DNA of 64,000 nt from Paramecium octaurelia (GCA_905182995.1 CAJJDP010000027.1:3803-67802); one strand, 5' to 3'; shown: positions 45,057 through 60,500, counted from the first letter of the stretch. The notes: a model not told the origin generated them from the sequence alone. Numbers and translations: made by a program.

Positions 45057-47776
45057 TCAATTCAAATATTAAGGCAATTGGAATGATTTGCACAAATCAT
45101 TAGCATACATAATTAATTATTGATTTTCTGATTAGTTTGAATATTGCTTTAACATATCCAATAGGCTGATGAGAAGAGGACTGGTGAGTATTTTTTAGGA
45201 CATATTCTCTTATCCCTTTACTTGCTTATAATAGGACACGCAATCCAGTAGACAAGTCACACAAAGACGAATGTATTCCTACGATTATCAAAAATAAGCA
45301 ATACCACAGTGGGTGTCAATGATTTGTCGGATGTAGCTTAAATGAACACGCACAATTCTTGTATGGTTTGATAAAGAGGTATGTAGGGTACTTTGTTTAA
45401 GTTGAATGCATGTAACATGCATAAATAACAATTTAAGAGGGCATCATTAAGATTTTCATAATATTCTAATTGTGCCATGTCCTTATTCTAGGTGAAGTAG
45501 ATCGAAGCGCTGAATCCACTCTTGACTAATTGCCAAATGGCCTAAAAGTAGGGCTCAGCATCTTGTTCTGCTATCAGAACTATGTCAGCTATGCAAACAA
45601 ACAAGGCAATCTTGGCCACTCGGTTCACTTATTAGTCCTACGGAATAATACACAATCAATTACATTGACACAAGCAATTAGATACTCTAGAATGCGTAAG
45701 TATTTACTGAACTCTTTAAATTGAAGGGATCTGGCAATGTCAGCCAAACACAAAATGGCTCCTTTGAATGTTTCTATTTCTAATTTCTTTTACAAACCAA
45801 TTTCCAAGTAATTTTTCATGAAATCATCTAGTAGTGATTTAAAATTAATCTTGCTGTCTATATCATATATTTATATTTAATTACATTGAGCAATAGCACT
45901 AATGGCATAGAAACCATCTTAAGTGACAGTTTAGATCTTTTTAAAGTAGTCAACTATAAGTTGGTAGAAGTTATTCATCAATTGGATATCACATTGATCA
46001 CCTAACACCACTAATCTTAAGAAACAAATGTGAATTGCTGATAGTAACCCAGAAATATTGGCTTCCTTTTACCATCTCATTTATGAATAGACAGTAAGCA
46101 TTTATTGGCCAAAAGCTTCTAAATATGTCTTGATCTTTTAGGGCTCTTTTATACATTGTAAACAATTTATGATGCCTACCCAAGCTATGTCTAATAGAGT
46201 TCCATCCGAAAAATCTTATCTCCCTATCACTGTTGCAAATTAGGAAATGAGAAATTCATAATACTTGCCAAATTAATTTACTGGATCATCTCTGAAGGCT
46301 TCTGTGAGGTTAACAAGAGTCCATAACAAATATTTTGTCAGTTTATTATTTCCTTACAAAAATTATGAAAATTAATTAATGTATTCATCAGCATATTGAT
46401 GCTTCAGAATAACTTATGGGTAATTCTCAGCAATTCTTGTGATCACTCTACCAGCAGCATATCTCACCTATTTGTGAGGATCAGCCAATTTCTTGATAAA
46501 TTCGCCTATTGCTGAATTAGAATATTAGAATAATTCTAAAACATCAGCTGTCTCAACCATTGAAGAAAACGTCAATAAAGAAGCCTTTCTATTCTGCCAT
46601 TCTTGTGCTTGAAGCGTATCTAAAATATATTTTGATAATTCAATTACTCTCAATAAATCTCAAATATAGTTGATAACAAAGACTTCCCAAAGCCTCGCTG
46701 ATTGAAGAAGCTGCCTTATATGCTGCCTCTTAAATTCCTTACTCTTCATCATCCTCCTCGTCCTCATCAGAGATAAGCAAGTTTTGAAGAACCGCCACAA
46801 TCAATTGCTATGATATTATTTGCAATGCATCCTTTTAAGTTTTTCTGAATCCCATATTCGTCCTATTGCTTACAGCAGATCTCTCATTTATTTCAGATGC
46901 AACGCTTTACCATATTTCCATAGTCACAATTGCGAAATCCTAATGAAGAATACTCTCTTGGGTGCAATTCCATAAAACCAAAATATATTATTCTTAATTT
47001 TATATTAGAATTCTTACCTAAATAATCGAATATTGCTTTGGTGTAGTCAATCAAGCATTCTAATGCTGCCAATCTTATTTCAGCATCTTGAGATATCAAC
47101 TATTCAGCTAACAACTTAGTCACATGATCTCTGACCTATTGTTGTGCCAATACTTGATCCATAAATTGCAAGCTGTCCTTCAGTGCTCTGATTGATATCA
47201 ACTTGATTTCCTTCTCTCCTTGCAATCCCATGCATATTCCATACAACACTTTTTCACTCTCCGTCTTCTCTATTGATTACTTCTGGTTTTTCAAGGCCTC
47301 ACAAATATAACCAAGAGTTATAGTTGCCGCTTTTTTCACTTCTATTGAATCATGTCTAGTATTCTATACTAAAATGCTGATGATTTCAGGCCACTCCTGT
47401 CTTGGCAATTCTATTGCACATATTCCTGATAAGCACTATATTGTTATTATGGAATAATTACGCTTGCTGCTGACTTTTTTATATTTTAATCACTCGAAAT
47501 TAGTTGAGAAAGCAACTCGTCTTTGATTTTTCTCTTCACATCCAACCCAATTGTTAACCATCCTTACTCATAAGTTATACATCTCTATAGTAATGTTCCT
47601 GCTGCTACTCTGGTCTGAGAATCCAATTAAGTAGATATAAATGCATTGCTGCACTTCTAAAAAAACTCATTTGGTAATTAATGCTTCAAATTCACAAGCT
47701 ACTACTCTGCTTAACTACGCTAATTGTTTTCTTTGGCGAAAAATGCTGCCTAAATTAATTCGACAAATTCTTGCAT
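45057..47776 (-). CDS. KPNB1: Importin subunit beta-1
   Basis: A nuclear import receptor of about 863 aa (family about 876). It starts MQEFVELIQAAFFAKENN and then reads QRCITYEQGWLTIGL, the importin-N region. HEAT repeats follow with strongly conserved phrases: AIELPRQEWPEIISILVQNT, ISIRALKDSLQFMDQ, the acidic loop SDEDEEDDEE at the position that binds importin-alpha, and KKLADPHKQVRYAAGRVI. Five introns are inferred: 47436-47461 (26 nt), 46993-47017 (25), 46659-46683 (25, non-GTA donor, alternatively 19), 45638-45663 (26) and 45279-45304 (26). It stops at TGA 45057-45059. Acts with importin-alpha and Ran to carry NLS cargo through nuclear pores. Confidence 0.93.
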
Positions 47777-49742
47777 TATTTTAAACACTTTAAATACTTC
47801 AATTTATTTTTTAAATTCAATTACTTATATACTAGTATTGAGAATAATAGAAAACATATTTTGTTATACTATCATACACTATCATTATATCATTTATAAA
47901 TGTCCCCCTAAAACACATCAGCACCTTGGCTTATCCCTCTGAATAATTATTTTCAACCTTACACAAGCACTTATTCTATTCTACTGCCAAAAAATTGTAC
48001 TTCTTCACATTATACATCCATAAATAATAAAATTGAATCGGAAATCAAAATAGTATTGAAATACTAGCTACTTGGCTTTTAAAACCTCTGAATTAAAATT
48101 GTTAATTTCTTGATTATAAATTATAACAAAAATATTAAACAAACTTTCAAAATAAAGAAATCATTGCTTGATCTCTATAAAATAAATAGGATTCCTTAAT
48201 TTAATAATATTCGCTTTTAAGAAACTATATTGTGTAATCGATTTTTTTATAATTTCGACTTGATAATAATTAATAATTAATAAACCTAGATAAATTTGCA
48301 TGCTTGATTTAAGTAGTCTTAAAAAATTGTTAATAATAAATTTACCTTCTTTTTTTATGGGTTTTACTCATTTTAAGGAGACTCGTATATTCCTAATCGC
48401 CACTTTAGAAGATGTTCAAATATTACTCTATCTTTAGAGTAATCTATTTTTTTTCTATTTAATTCATCATTGTAAGTGATTATGAAAAATAATACGAAGT
48501 GGGTGATAATTTAATTAATAATTTTTCTTCCAATTACCTTTTTTCAAACTTTGAGCAAGATTTTCATAAACAGCTCCGCATTTTTTGTTTACTAAGAACT
48601 TTAATCAAGGTGACGATCATTTCAATTCAAATTACAAGCGTAAATTTATATGACTCAAAATGATGATAACATAACTTATTTAATTCTCTCGATATAATAA
48701 GAATATCCTTTCAAATTCTAAACTATACCTATCAGCCATCACTTAGATCAAATTTGACATATAATTCTTATTGATTACATTTGGTTATAAGAATCTGTGA
48801 TTTAAAAATAAAAGAAAAGAATGACACTTATAAGGTAAGAATAACCATGTTTAACTAAATAGTTTAGTATAATTATGCTACTATTTGGCTGATCATTTTA
48901 TATTGTTTAACTTAAACTCTAGACTCATGGAAATTTAATTATAATAATAATCTAATGATTTTATGATAATTCTAAATTAATTTCATATTATATGTGAGTT
49001 ATACTCATTCAATGTTGGAGAGGTTTGGGTGAATGCTTAATTTTAATCTTATATTAAAGATCACTAATCATTCTTATAATTCATGGATATTAAAATTCTT
49101 TAGATGTAAGGCAAACTGAAAATTAAATACAATTAATTCACAAAAGAATAATAGCCGTAAATTTCTGATGATTGTTTTAGTTGATGGTATTCTGGAACTC
49201 TTAAAAAATTTAGAATATCAAAAAGTTCAAAATAAACACCTTAAGATATTAAGGTTTATAATTAGTATAAAAATAATTCATAGTAATTATTTTTTCGGTT
49301 TTTTAAAATAAATAAAATTTCAGTACAATTTTTTTGTTTAAAGAAGCTTGGCATCTCTCGTCTAAGGGAGATAGAACCCCTTTAATTACTAGAAAATTCT
49401 TCTAGCAATACCTTTTATTCAAATGGCATCATAGAAGAATGATATAATAAAAAATATAATTCTAATTGGATTTGAAAAAATTCAAACTTAACTATTAATG
49501 AGGAAATTTCCTTATTTTAGCTTTTAATCTTATCTTTTATTACTTTTACTTATTATCATCATACTATTGAGCATTAAGCAAATAATGTTGGAATAAATAT
49601 TTAATCGAAGTATAATTAAACAAATATCTGATGCAATATTGATATACTAGTATTGTTACATTTACATTAATCTAATGTTACTTGCGCTTAATTGATATTT
49701 CAGATATTCTCCGACATCAAAACATTAATAAAATATATTTTT
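47777..49742. other. Unusually long gene-free AT-rich region
   Basis: Almost 2 kb between two divergently oriented genes with no frame, intron-containing gene or RNA that I can support. It is by far the longest empty stretch outside the subtelomere. It may hold a non-coding RNA or a decayed gene that I cannot recognise. Confidence 0.45.
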
Positions 49743-50300
49743 ATGGAACTCGAATAAAAGTAATAACCAGTTAATTTAAAAGACCTTAATCTTTCTCGAA
49801 TATCTTAGTCAAGCATTAATATAGATCCATAAGAGGATTACTATGGAGGCTATTCAGGAAGATCATTAGAATTGAACATTAGAGAATATCAAGAAGTTAA
49901 TGAATTTAAAAAAAAAAATCTCCAAATTGAGTTATCAATAGTTGACTATTTGAGCTCATTGAATATCAAAATGAAAACAGACCCAAAAGCAAAGCAAGAT
50001 AGATACTTTTCCAATTTAAGAAATTAAAGTAAGCGTAGAGCTTTCACTTAATTGGAAATTGAAAAAGACTTTTCTGATAATACTCCAGATATAATACTTA
50101 AAAGCTCATAGGTTTCAATTTAAATTAACACTCTACTGGAGAAACGAAAAACTTAAATAAGTTTTGCAAGCACAAATTAAAGTATTTAGAGTCAATAAGT
50201 GATATCATTATTATAATAAGAAAGAAATAAATTTTAAAAGTCATAACTTTTCGAATGTGAGGAGATGGATAGTGTTATTTCGAATAAATCACTTTATTGA
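49743..50300 (+). CDS. Ser/Gln-rich protein, unknown
   Basis: An intronless 185-aa frame starting MELEQKQQPVNLKDLNLSRI and ending at TGA 50298-50300. It is hydrophilic and Ser/Gln/Lys-rich, with one short helical stretch (ELNIREYQEVNEFKKKNLQI). No domain. The steady composition and absence of TGA over 185 codons suggest a real gene, probably encoding a disordered regulatory or structural protein. Confidence 0.55.
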
Positions 50301-51003
50301 ATCAAATGATATTTATTATTTTTTGCTAAATCCCAGTCTTTTGAACTCAAAATACCTAAAATTATATTAAAATTTTAATTTTCTGTTTTTAGATTAATAT
50401 CCAATAATCAAACTTTGTTTGAAGAAAAAATATACAAATATACATAAAAATTTCTTATTTGGGTTAATTCTTTGTATTACTAATAAAATTAATGGTAGGA
50501 AATATTAAAAAAATCAAAAATTAAAGCACCAAATAAAATGTAATAACTTAAATTGTTATAAATTTATATTTCATTGATTTATCAATTACAAATTACTTAG
50601 AGAAATAAAAGCCTAACTTCTCAAATCCTAGAATTAATATATAATCAAAATAACATAGTTACCCATCTACTTTAAATTAAACAAATTACATTAAGAAATT
50701 TGACGTTGAAATTTCTGAACTTGAAATTCAAACAAAATATTTTTATCAAAAATGATTGAGAATTAAAGAATTTAAAAAGTATTCAATATTCTGCATTAAA
50801 ATAAAGGAATTTTGGGGATTAAATTCTAAAGAACAATAGAAGATGGATTAAAGTTGAATTAGATTAATTATCATAAAATTAATATAAAAGCATCCAGAAT
50901 TATAATTATGGCACCGCCATAATTAAAGTTATAGCTAAGGCATTATGAGGCTTAAAATAGAACATAATAATGTAATAAAATTAAAAGAAAAGTTAGATCA
51001 AAA
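50301..51003. other. Convergent intergenic region, AT-rich
   Basis: About 700 bp with no supported coding frame, between the 3' ends of the 49743 gene and the tail-anchored protein gene. Confidence 0.5.
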
Positions 51004-51270
51004 TCAACGTCGTTTTAGTTTATATAATAACAACAAAATATTTGTTATTAATAAAATAATTATTATTGCTAAAAGTATTTTTTTATTGCTGATTTCTTCA
51101 TTTTTTAGTATTTGCTGATTTTACATCAAAATCTCTTCTTGTTACTTTATTTCTAATTAATATGTTTTGATACCTTCTCTAAGTTATACAATTTGCTTAA
51201 TATTTTATTAAGTTTACAAAGCTTCTGCTAAATTTTGATTTTCATCAAGAGTCTATTGAAAATCCTGCAT
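51004..51270 (-). CDS. Tail-anchored coiled-coil protein, SNARE-like, 5' end uncertain
   Basis: From ATG 51270 (MQDFQQTLDENQNLAEALQ) to TGA 51004-51006 there are 88 codons giving a helical heptad region (REGIKTYQLEIKQQEEILMQ) followed by a C-terminal TM helix (ILLAIIIILLITNILLLLYK) and the basic end LKRR. This is the form of a tail-anchored SNARE or Golgi coiled-coil protein. The frame is open further upstream (to about 51330), and pieces of a possible first exon starting MSGRVPYFSAQELLQQQ near 51465 exist, but joining them needs an intron of about 40 nt, longer than normal here. The 5' end is therefore unresolved. Confidence 0.5.
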
Positions 51271-51525
51271 TATTTCTTGTTATAATTTTTAATTGTTTGA
51301 AATTAATTTTAAAATCTCTATAAAGAAAAGCTATTACACCTGAAAATCAGGTATTTATATGTATTTATGAATAAATCACTTGAAGATCATTTTATTACAA
51401 TTAAGAACTATTCCCTATTATTACAACAATTCTTGAGCAGAGAAATAAGGAACTCGCCCACTCATAATAATTATTTGAAATATGAAAATAAAATTGTTAA
51501 GAATACAATATTTACTAATCTTAGA

Positions 51526-53142
<1,617 letters not shown>

Positions 53143-53369
53143 GTATATAAAAATATTATTATTAAAAAAATAGTTATCTGGACACGTAATTCGATAATAG
53201 TTTAATAATATATTCACTATTTGAATAATAGTTATAATTATATTAAGTCCTGCATAAACCATTGACTAATACTGAATTTCCTTATGAATTGAATGAAGGA
53301 GTTAGCATATTTAAATGTCTTAAAGCCAAACTATCCTAAACCATTCCTCTCATTAAGGTTTGAAAATAG

Positions 53370-53978
53370 TCATAAAATTTCAAAGCATTTTTGGCTACAA
53401 TCATGTTAAAATCTCACTTTTTCATTATTAAAATCATTTTTGAAATTCCTAGTCTTAATTTGAATTTTAATTGTTTTCTTCAAGGACTAAAAATCTTTAA
53501 ATAATTGAATTTCTTACCTAAAATTGATTATGAATTCTATATAATCTATGACCATATATGATTGGATCTTCGTTTCGTGTAAGTTTACTTAATCGTATCA
53601 ATAGAACTAATTTGTTTTTGGGTACAAAATTTTGATTAATATATTCTTGTAATTTGTCTAATTCTACTTGACGATTTTACTACAGTCATTCAGAATGAGG
53701 TAAGACTTTCTTCTAAATTCTATCTTCAAGTTAGAGACAAAATAATTTTATATTTAATAATTGAAAGGGAAATTCTTTTTGGCTATTTAAGACTCTTCAG
53801 TTGAGGATTTGAAGTAAAACATCTGTTCTTTCAACTATTATAATAATACTATTATTTTATCATTATTCTTTATAATTTAAGTGTAGATTTCATCCGTTCT
53901 ATAATAAGCATAATCAATCTTTTTTGTTTATTTACATTATTATTCTAAAACAAATCTTTTTAAATTCTTATCTGACAT
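53370..53978 (-). CDS. Unknown helical protein, 5' end uncertain
   Basis: A 185-aa model starting MSDKNLKRFVLEQQCKQTKK with introns at 53664-53683 (20 nt, GTAGTAAAATCG to AAGTAG) and 53487-53517 (31 nt), ending at TGA 53370-53372. The middle part looks well folded (DQLDKLQEYINQNFVPKNKL, VLLIRLSKLTRNEDPIIYGH). The same frame is open upstream to about 54197 (MKNLQQYYLASESEEIS), so the gene may be longer. Another frame there reads SYLKGKEVLTRDIKCKYGKQ, which also looks coding. No family recognised. Confidence 0.55.
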
Positions 53979-54648
53979 TTAATAGCATATGTTCATGATA
54001 TTGCTTTCCATATTTACATTTTATATCCCTCGTTAAAACTTCTTTACCTTTTAAGTACGATATTAAAAGACTTTCCACCTCATTTTCAATCTTTCAATCA
54101 AATATTTGTTATAGAATTTTGTGATTGAACTTCTTTAAATTACATTCGATATTTCTTCAGATTCACTAGCCAAATAATACTATTATAAATTCTTCATCAG
54201 ACTTTAGCATATTTACTTAATTTTGATTTGCAAAGTTCTTCTCTGCATTCTTTTAGTATTTCAATTATTACGGTTTCCTTTTTTGAATGATTTCAATCAA
54301 TTCTTAGTTTTATAAATACATTGATTAAATGATATTTAAGTTGCATCAAACTTAGAATTGTTAGTTTCTATGATCATCGCATTCTACTAAAAATTAGCAA
54401 TTGAAATGGCAATTTGGGGATTTGAGTGTAAAATGATGCTTGAATTCCTTAATTATTCTGCTAAATTAAAATATAATGAGAAATTTATTGTTAGTAGTTT
54501 ACAAAATACTTTCAAGACAACAACTTTTTTGAGCATTAGATAATATAGATAGATTGCATTAATAGTTATATGATAAATATTAATTAGAGATATAATTAAA
54601 TGCATTATCCAAATAGAAGGTTTTATGTATATACCATAAATGCATTTT
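53979..54648 (-). other. Unresolved coding-like region
   Basis: Several minus-strand fragments look protein-coding (MKNLQQYYLASESEE, EVESLLISYLKGKEVLTRD, ELIEIIQKRKPQQ, MIIETNNSKFDATQIS), but they lie in different frames and I found no normal-sized introns connecting them. It is either the 5' part of the 53370 gene, a separate small gene, or a decayed one. Confidence 0.3.
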
Positions 54649-55140
54649 TCAGAAGAAATCATCTAAATTAAATTATTAAGGTTCATCGAATTATTCGTCT
54701 TCATCAAAAATCATAAGTTGGACCAATCTGCGATTCAGACATTCCTCTTCTTTGTATTGATAGGAATCTTCCATATGGGTGGGTATAGTAAATTGTGTTC
54801 TTTGTTGAGCTTTGAGATTTTTCTTCTGAACTATTGGGGAGAAGGGATTGAACTTTTGATGATGAGATCTACAATAACACTATTTTTACCTGCACTGACT
54901 AGGTGATCGAGTTCCAATGACATCACTCATAGGTTTAAATATTTTGTTGTTTTTCTTGATATGTGCATGATCTTCAAGGAATTTCAAATATTTTTAATGT
55001 TCTTCTTGAGTCCAATGGCCACAATTCTTTTTGGGAGAAAGTGATTCACATTTCTTGATTTTTTTGGATTTTGGAGATTTAGGATATGAAAGCTCACCAG
55101 AATCGTATATTCCCTATTGATCGCTTGAAGAAAGAGACAT
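54649..55140 (-). CDS. Myb/SANT-type DNA-binding protein (SHAQKYF-like)
   Basis: A 156-aa model with one 21-nt intron at 54869-54889 (GTAAAAATAG to TTGTAG), starting MSLSSSDQQGIYDSGELSYP. Its only domain is one Myb repeat: HWTQEEHQKYLKFLEDHAHI, then FKPMSDVIGTRSPSQC and, completed by splicing, RSHHQKF. That ending corresponds to the SHAQKYF signature of plant and protist single-repeat Myb proteins, with H in place of the central A. A basic Ser/Pro-rich N-terminus and acidic C-terminus (FDEDEQFDEP) flank it. Probably a transcription factor; DNA targets unknown. Ends at TGA 54649-54651. Confidence 0.8.
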
Positions 55141-55242
55141 TATAATATTTATTAAACAAACAAATAATTTACAATTTGCTTTATTGTATTTATAAATTAT
55201 TAGTTTCTTAAATGTGTTAATAAAATTAATAATAAAATATTA

Positions 55243-57077
55243 ATGAGATCAATTTCCCCGAATGCATATCAATCAAGCAAAGATTCTTTTTCATCTCAAC
55301 CTTAATAATAACAATAATAACAATAATAATAACAATAACAATAATAGAAGGCAATATTAAAACCACTTGTGTATGAAGCAGTTCATGTCCCTGTTAATGA
55401 ATAGATTGTTCATGCTAATAACTTTAGATTAAACATGTCACCTACTCATGTTGCACCACCATCAGGTTAAACTGTCTATCGAACAGTGTAATCACCCATC
55501 AATCCGATTCCCCAATAAGTTATTTAACAAATTTAAAATATCTAAACTTTTCCTTAGCAGAAAGATTTGAAATTACAAACCTCTGTTGCTGAATTTTAAG
55601 TCCCATAGTCCTAATCTCAAGAAACACCTTCAGCAAAAAGCGATGATCGATTTTACAGGGAAGTAGAAGATAGAATTCGAGTTATTAGAAATGAGAGTGA
55701 TTCATGGAAATAAAAGTTTATTATTAGTGAAAATGACAAGGTCAAATAATTGTAGGATATGGAAAACCATTACAAAATGGAAATGCATAATTAATCACAA
55801 CAATTGAAGCAGTTTTATCAGGTTACAACCAACGAATTAAATGACGAACTCAAACATTTGTAAAGGGAATTGGATAATTCAAATAGGGAGACTGAAAAAG
55901 CGAGGAAGAAATGCCATTAATTAGAGATGGATTAATTTGAATTAAAGACCTAAATTGTTGATGCTAATGCTTAGAAGGATTAAGCCTAAAAAGAATTGGT
56001 ACGAATGACTAATCTATATCAAAGAATCAAAATTGATATGGATGAAATGAGAACATAATAAGAGATTATGAAAAAAAGGGTTGTTAATGAATAAGAACTC
56101 GAAAAACTTAAAGAGATAATCAATTTAAGAGAAAATGAAATTGATGATTTAAAAATGAGAAATTCATAATTAGAAATATTAGGAATAGATGTCAGAAAGT
56201 TGGACACTTAAAACCATGAACTTTAAAATCAATTAGAAATACTATAGTCACAAATTTCAATATATGAAACCAAAATTATAGAGTAACGAAATGAAATTGA
56301 CAATTTAAATTCAATCAATAAGCGTCTGAATAATTAATTATAAGAAAAGAAGAATCACGACAAGCTCTCAAGAACTATATAAGAATAGGAAATGCTCACT
56401 TAGTTAAATTAAGCCTAAGTTGTTTCCCAAGAAAAAGATAATTAGATTAAGTCATTAAATATTTAACTATCTTAATTTTAATTAAAGTATGATTAATTGC
56501 AATAATAAATGCAATCCATGAGAGAGAACTATGAACAAGAACTAACTGAAGCAAGAATGAAGCAAGGAAAGTTTGAATAAGAATTCTAAGATGATATTAC
56601 ATAAAAGTTTTAATTGATGTCAAGAGAAATATAACAATTTCAATAAGAAAGATAATAACTATTAAACGATTTATCCTAATAATCATAATAAAAGGTATTT
56701 TATTGAATTATAGTAAAGATTCGATTAGATTAAAAAATGTAATAGTAATAAAAGGAAATCGATAATTTTAACTACTAATCTTAATTAAGAAATAAAGAAT
56801 TACATGACAACCAAGAAACAATCAACTAATTGACAAAGTAAGTAACAACTTTAACTAAAGAAAAACAAAATTTATAGGAATAAATTCATGTAACATAATT
56901 ATAAATATAACTTAGAAATTGCATTATTAGTATTAAGACTTTAACAAAGTGAATTATTACTATGAAAAAGTGCTCTGCAGTATAGAAATGGAAGCATTAA
57001 GGGAAAGATTGGATAATGCACTTTCTGAATTAGAAACAATAAAAGCAAATCAACTTTCTATGTATAAATTTTCATGA
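55243..57077 (+). CDS. Coiled-coil protein with N-terminal polyglutamine tract
   Basis: A 594-aa model with introns at 56695-56718 (24 nt) and 56890-56915 (26 nt), starting MRSISPNAYQSSKDSFSSQ. A run of 15-16 glutamines follows, encoded by a TAA/CAA/TAG microsatellite, then a Pro/Gln-rich segment (PTHVAPPSGQTVYRTVQSP). From about residue 140 to the end it is continuous coiled coil (RVIRNESDSWKQKFIISEN, LKEIINLRENEIDDLKMRN). It resembles ciliary or basal-body scaffold proteins, but no specific homologue is recognised. It is divergent from the Myb gene, about 100 bp away, and 67 bp from the convergent pseudouridine synthase. Confidence 0.8.
55301..55350 (+). repeat. Trinucleotide (TAA/CAA) microsatellite coding polyQ
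   Basis: An almost pure run of TAA and CAA triplets ending in TAG. In the standard code it would be full of stops. With TAA and TAG read as glutamine it encodes an uninterrupted polyQ tract inside the 55243 gene. Such runs are prone to length change. Confidence 0.9.
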
Positions 57078-57144
57078 TCACTTATTATTAGATTTATTCT
57101 ATATAAATTAACTGTATAATTGCTTATATAATTATTAAACAAAT

Positions 57145-58201
57145 TCAAGCTGTTTTTGATTGAACCTTCTTTGGTTAATTTACAATTAATTTCTTCTTCT
57201 GAATCTAATCATTTTCTTATTTTTCAATCTATTTCTCATTCTTACTTTACTCATCTAAAGCCTTAATATTAAGTTTTGTTTCTTCCAATTAAATCTATTC
57301 CTAGACATTCTAAAGCTTTTTTCTAGTGTGAAGATAGAGTTTTCTCTTTATCTCAGGTTCAATTTAAGCTTCATAAAAGTCGCCTGGTTTCAAACCCATG
57401 AGTTTGTAGGGACCATAACTTTATCTAATCAGTCTATTAACTCGCAAATCAAATTTCTACATTACTTTTCTGATTTCTCTATTTTTACCTGATTCTAATC
57501 TCATAATTAACCAAGTATTTCTTGACTACCTAAATTTAAATTGTTTTTATACCTATTCTCAACGTTAACCCAATAAGGCCCATAATTTACACCAGCTATA
57601 GTGACACCATTTCTAATCTTTTTCAGCTTCTCTTCTGTAAAAGTGCCATAAACTCTTACTCTATATATACGTTGTAACTTTGTTTCAGGTAGTTCCATGC
57701 ACCTGGCCAACTCTCCGTCGTTTGTTACTACTATTAGTCCCTCTGAATTGAAATCTAATCTTCCCACTGAAATAATATGCTAGTCAGTTTTTAATCTAAG
57801 CTTTGCAAAATCATAGAATGAAGGTCTTTTAAATGGATCATTGTGAGAACATATCATACCAATTGGTTTATAAAAAATCCACACTTTCTTTAATAATAAA
57901 TTCTGGTTACTGTTGATTGTTTCACTGGCATTCTTTCTCCATTTTTTGTAAATACTTGTATTTTGTTCTCAGGAGTGACTGGTATATTGCTCTCTACTTT
58001 TTTCCCATCCACTAAAATCATACCAGATTCAATCATTTTTTCTGCTTCTCTTCTTGAACATACACTTGTTTAAGCCAAGTATTTACTTAATCTCATAGGT
58101 TCAGATTCAATTAAATTTTATTTTGCTAAAGATTGCTTTGCTACTTGGGAGGTTTTGCTTATGAGTTGTGAAAATGCAGCAAAAAATTTATTTATAATCA
58201 T
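57145..58201 (-). CDS. RsuA/RluB-family pseudouridine synthase, probably mitochondrial
   Basis: A 336-aa enzyme predicted to convert a specific rRNA uridine to pseudouridine. It starts MIINKFFAAFSQLISKTSQV, a likely mitochondrial presequence. An S4 RNA-binding domain follows (RLSKYLAQTSVCSRREAEKM, GMILVDGKKV), then the catalytic domain with GRLDFNSEGLIVVTNDGEL, where the Asp of GRLD is the nucleophile, and the late motif SGKNREIRKVM. A basic, Gln-rich helical tail of about 70 residues is extra relative to bacterial enzymes. Introns at 57888-57910 and 57530-57552 (23 nt each). Family is secure; the organelle is inferred from the presequence and bacterial type. Confidence 0.9.
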
Positions 58202-58332
58202 TAATATTTTTATTAAGGTATTATTCTTAAAATTATTTATAATAATGATTATTTAATATTGCAAATCATAACTTTATTGATCAACTCCATTATTGATCTA
58301 CATATAATATTTAAATACAAAAATGATGTGAA

Positions 58333-59736
<1,404 letters not shown>

Positions 59737-59789
59737 CTAATTGTTTTACTTTTTTGCTGAATATCCTATGCAATAAATCTAAATTAAAT

Positions 59790-60500
59790 TCAATCATTCT
59801 GTATTACATCCTTATACGATTGTATTTCCTGTTTTTCAAATTGTGTTAAGTAGCCTCCATACTCTTTTAAGCATTCATCGCTATTCAATGGGACTTTGAT
59901 TTTTGACCAATCCAAGGGCTTTGAGTGTTTGGGCGATCCCGACTCATCCAAAATGTTGGAATACACTTTCTAAATGGTTGATTGAATGAGTCTTACTTAG
60001 AGGGAATGCTGATCTCTGGAGGTTGCCTTTTTGCCTTTGCCATAGATGGAGTAAAAGGATGGGTATTGAATGCATTTAATTACTTTAGCTTCTTACACTC
60101 TTTCGATGGAGTCATTCTTTTTAAAATTACTAAACTCGGTTTGGATTTCTTTAGATTTTGTCTCTAATTTTAACTAATAATTTTATGTATGATAATGCTA
60201 TTTTTGAGAGGCTTATATCTTCGAATCCTGGAGGATTTCCATATCCTTTTGGATTTCAATGGACGAACCTGATTTGTCTGTGAGATTGGATCTGGGTTGA
60301 GTGAGTTTTTTAGAAAATTGTGAAATCTGAGTGGAGAAATTTATGGATGGAGTGATTTTATTTGAAACCTTATTATAAATATAGAATACTAACTCGATTA
60401 TACGGTCTTCTTCTGGGAGACGAACTTTCGTTATTGTAGAATTCTGGCTGAAACATACCTTTTTGATTGTCTCTATTCTTAGTGGTCTGGGGAAACCCAT
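59790..60500 (-). CDS. Unknown protein upstream of the DYRK gene
   Basis: The first ATG is at 60500 (MGFPRPLRIETIKKVCFSQN); the stop is TGA 59790-59792. The frame is open throughout (236 aa). Two segments look like true introns of 21 nt (about 60370-60390) and 27 nt (about 59970-59996); both are multiples of three without TGA, and splicing them gives 220 aa. The protein is hydrophilic and Ser/Lys/Gln-rich with a short conserved-looking end (CLKEYGGYLTQFEKQEI). No domain recognised. It is 53 bp from the kinase start, same strand. Confidence 0.6.

Noticed and set aside
45530..45724. Plus-strand 64-aa frame over the importin beta-1 locus
   Set aside because: Antisense to conserved importin exons and an intron; no independent support.
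49361..49420. Possible tRNA-like stretch near GGCATCTCTCGTCTAAGG
   Set aside because: No cloverleaf with a T-loop GTTCRA box and acceptor stem could be built.
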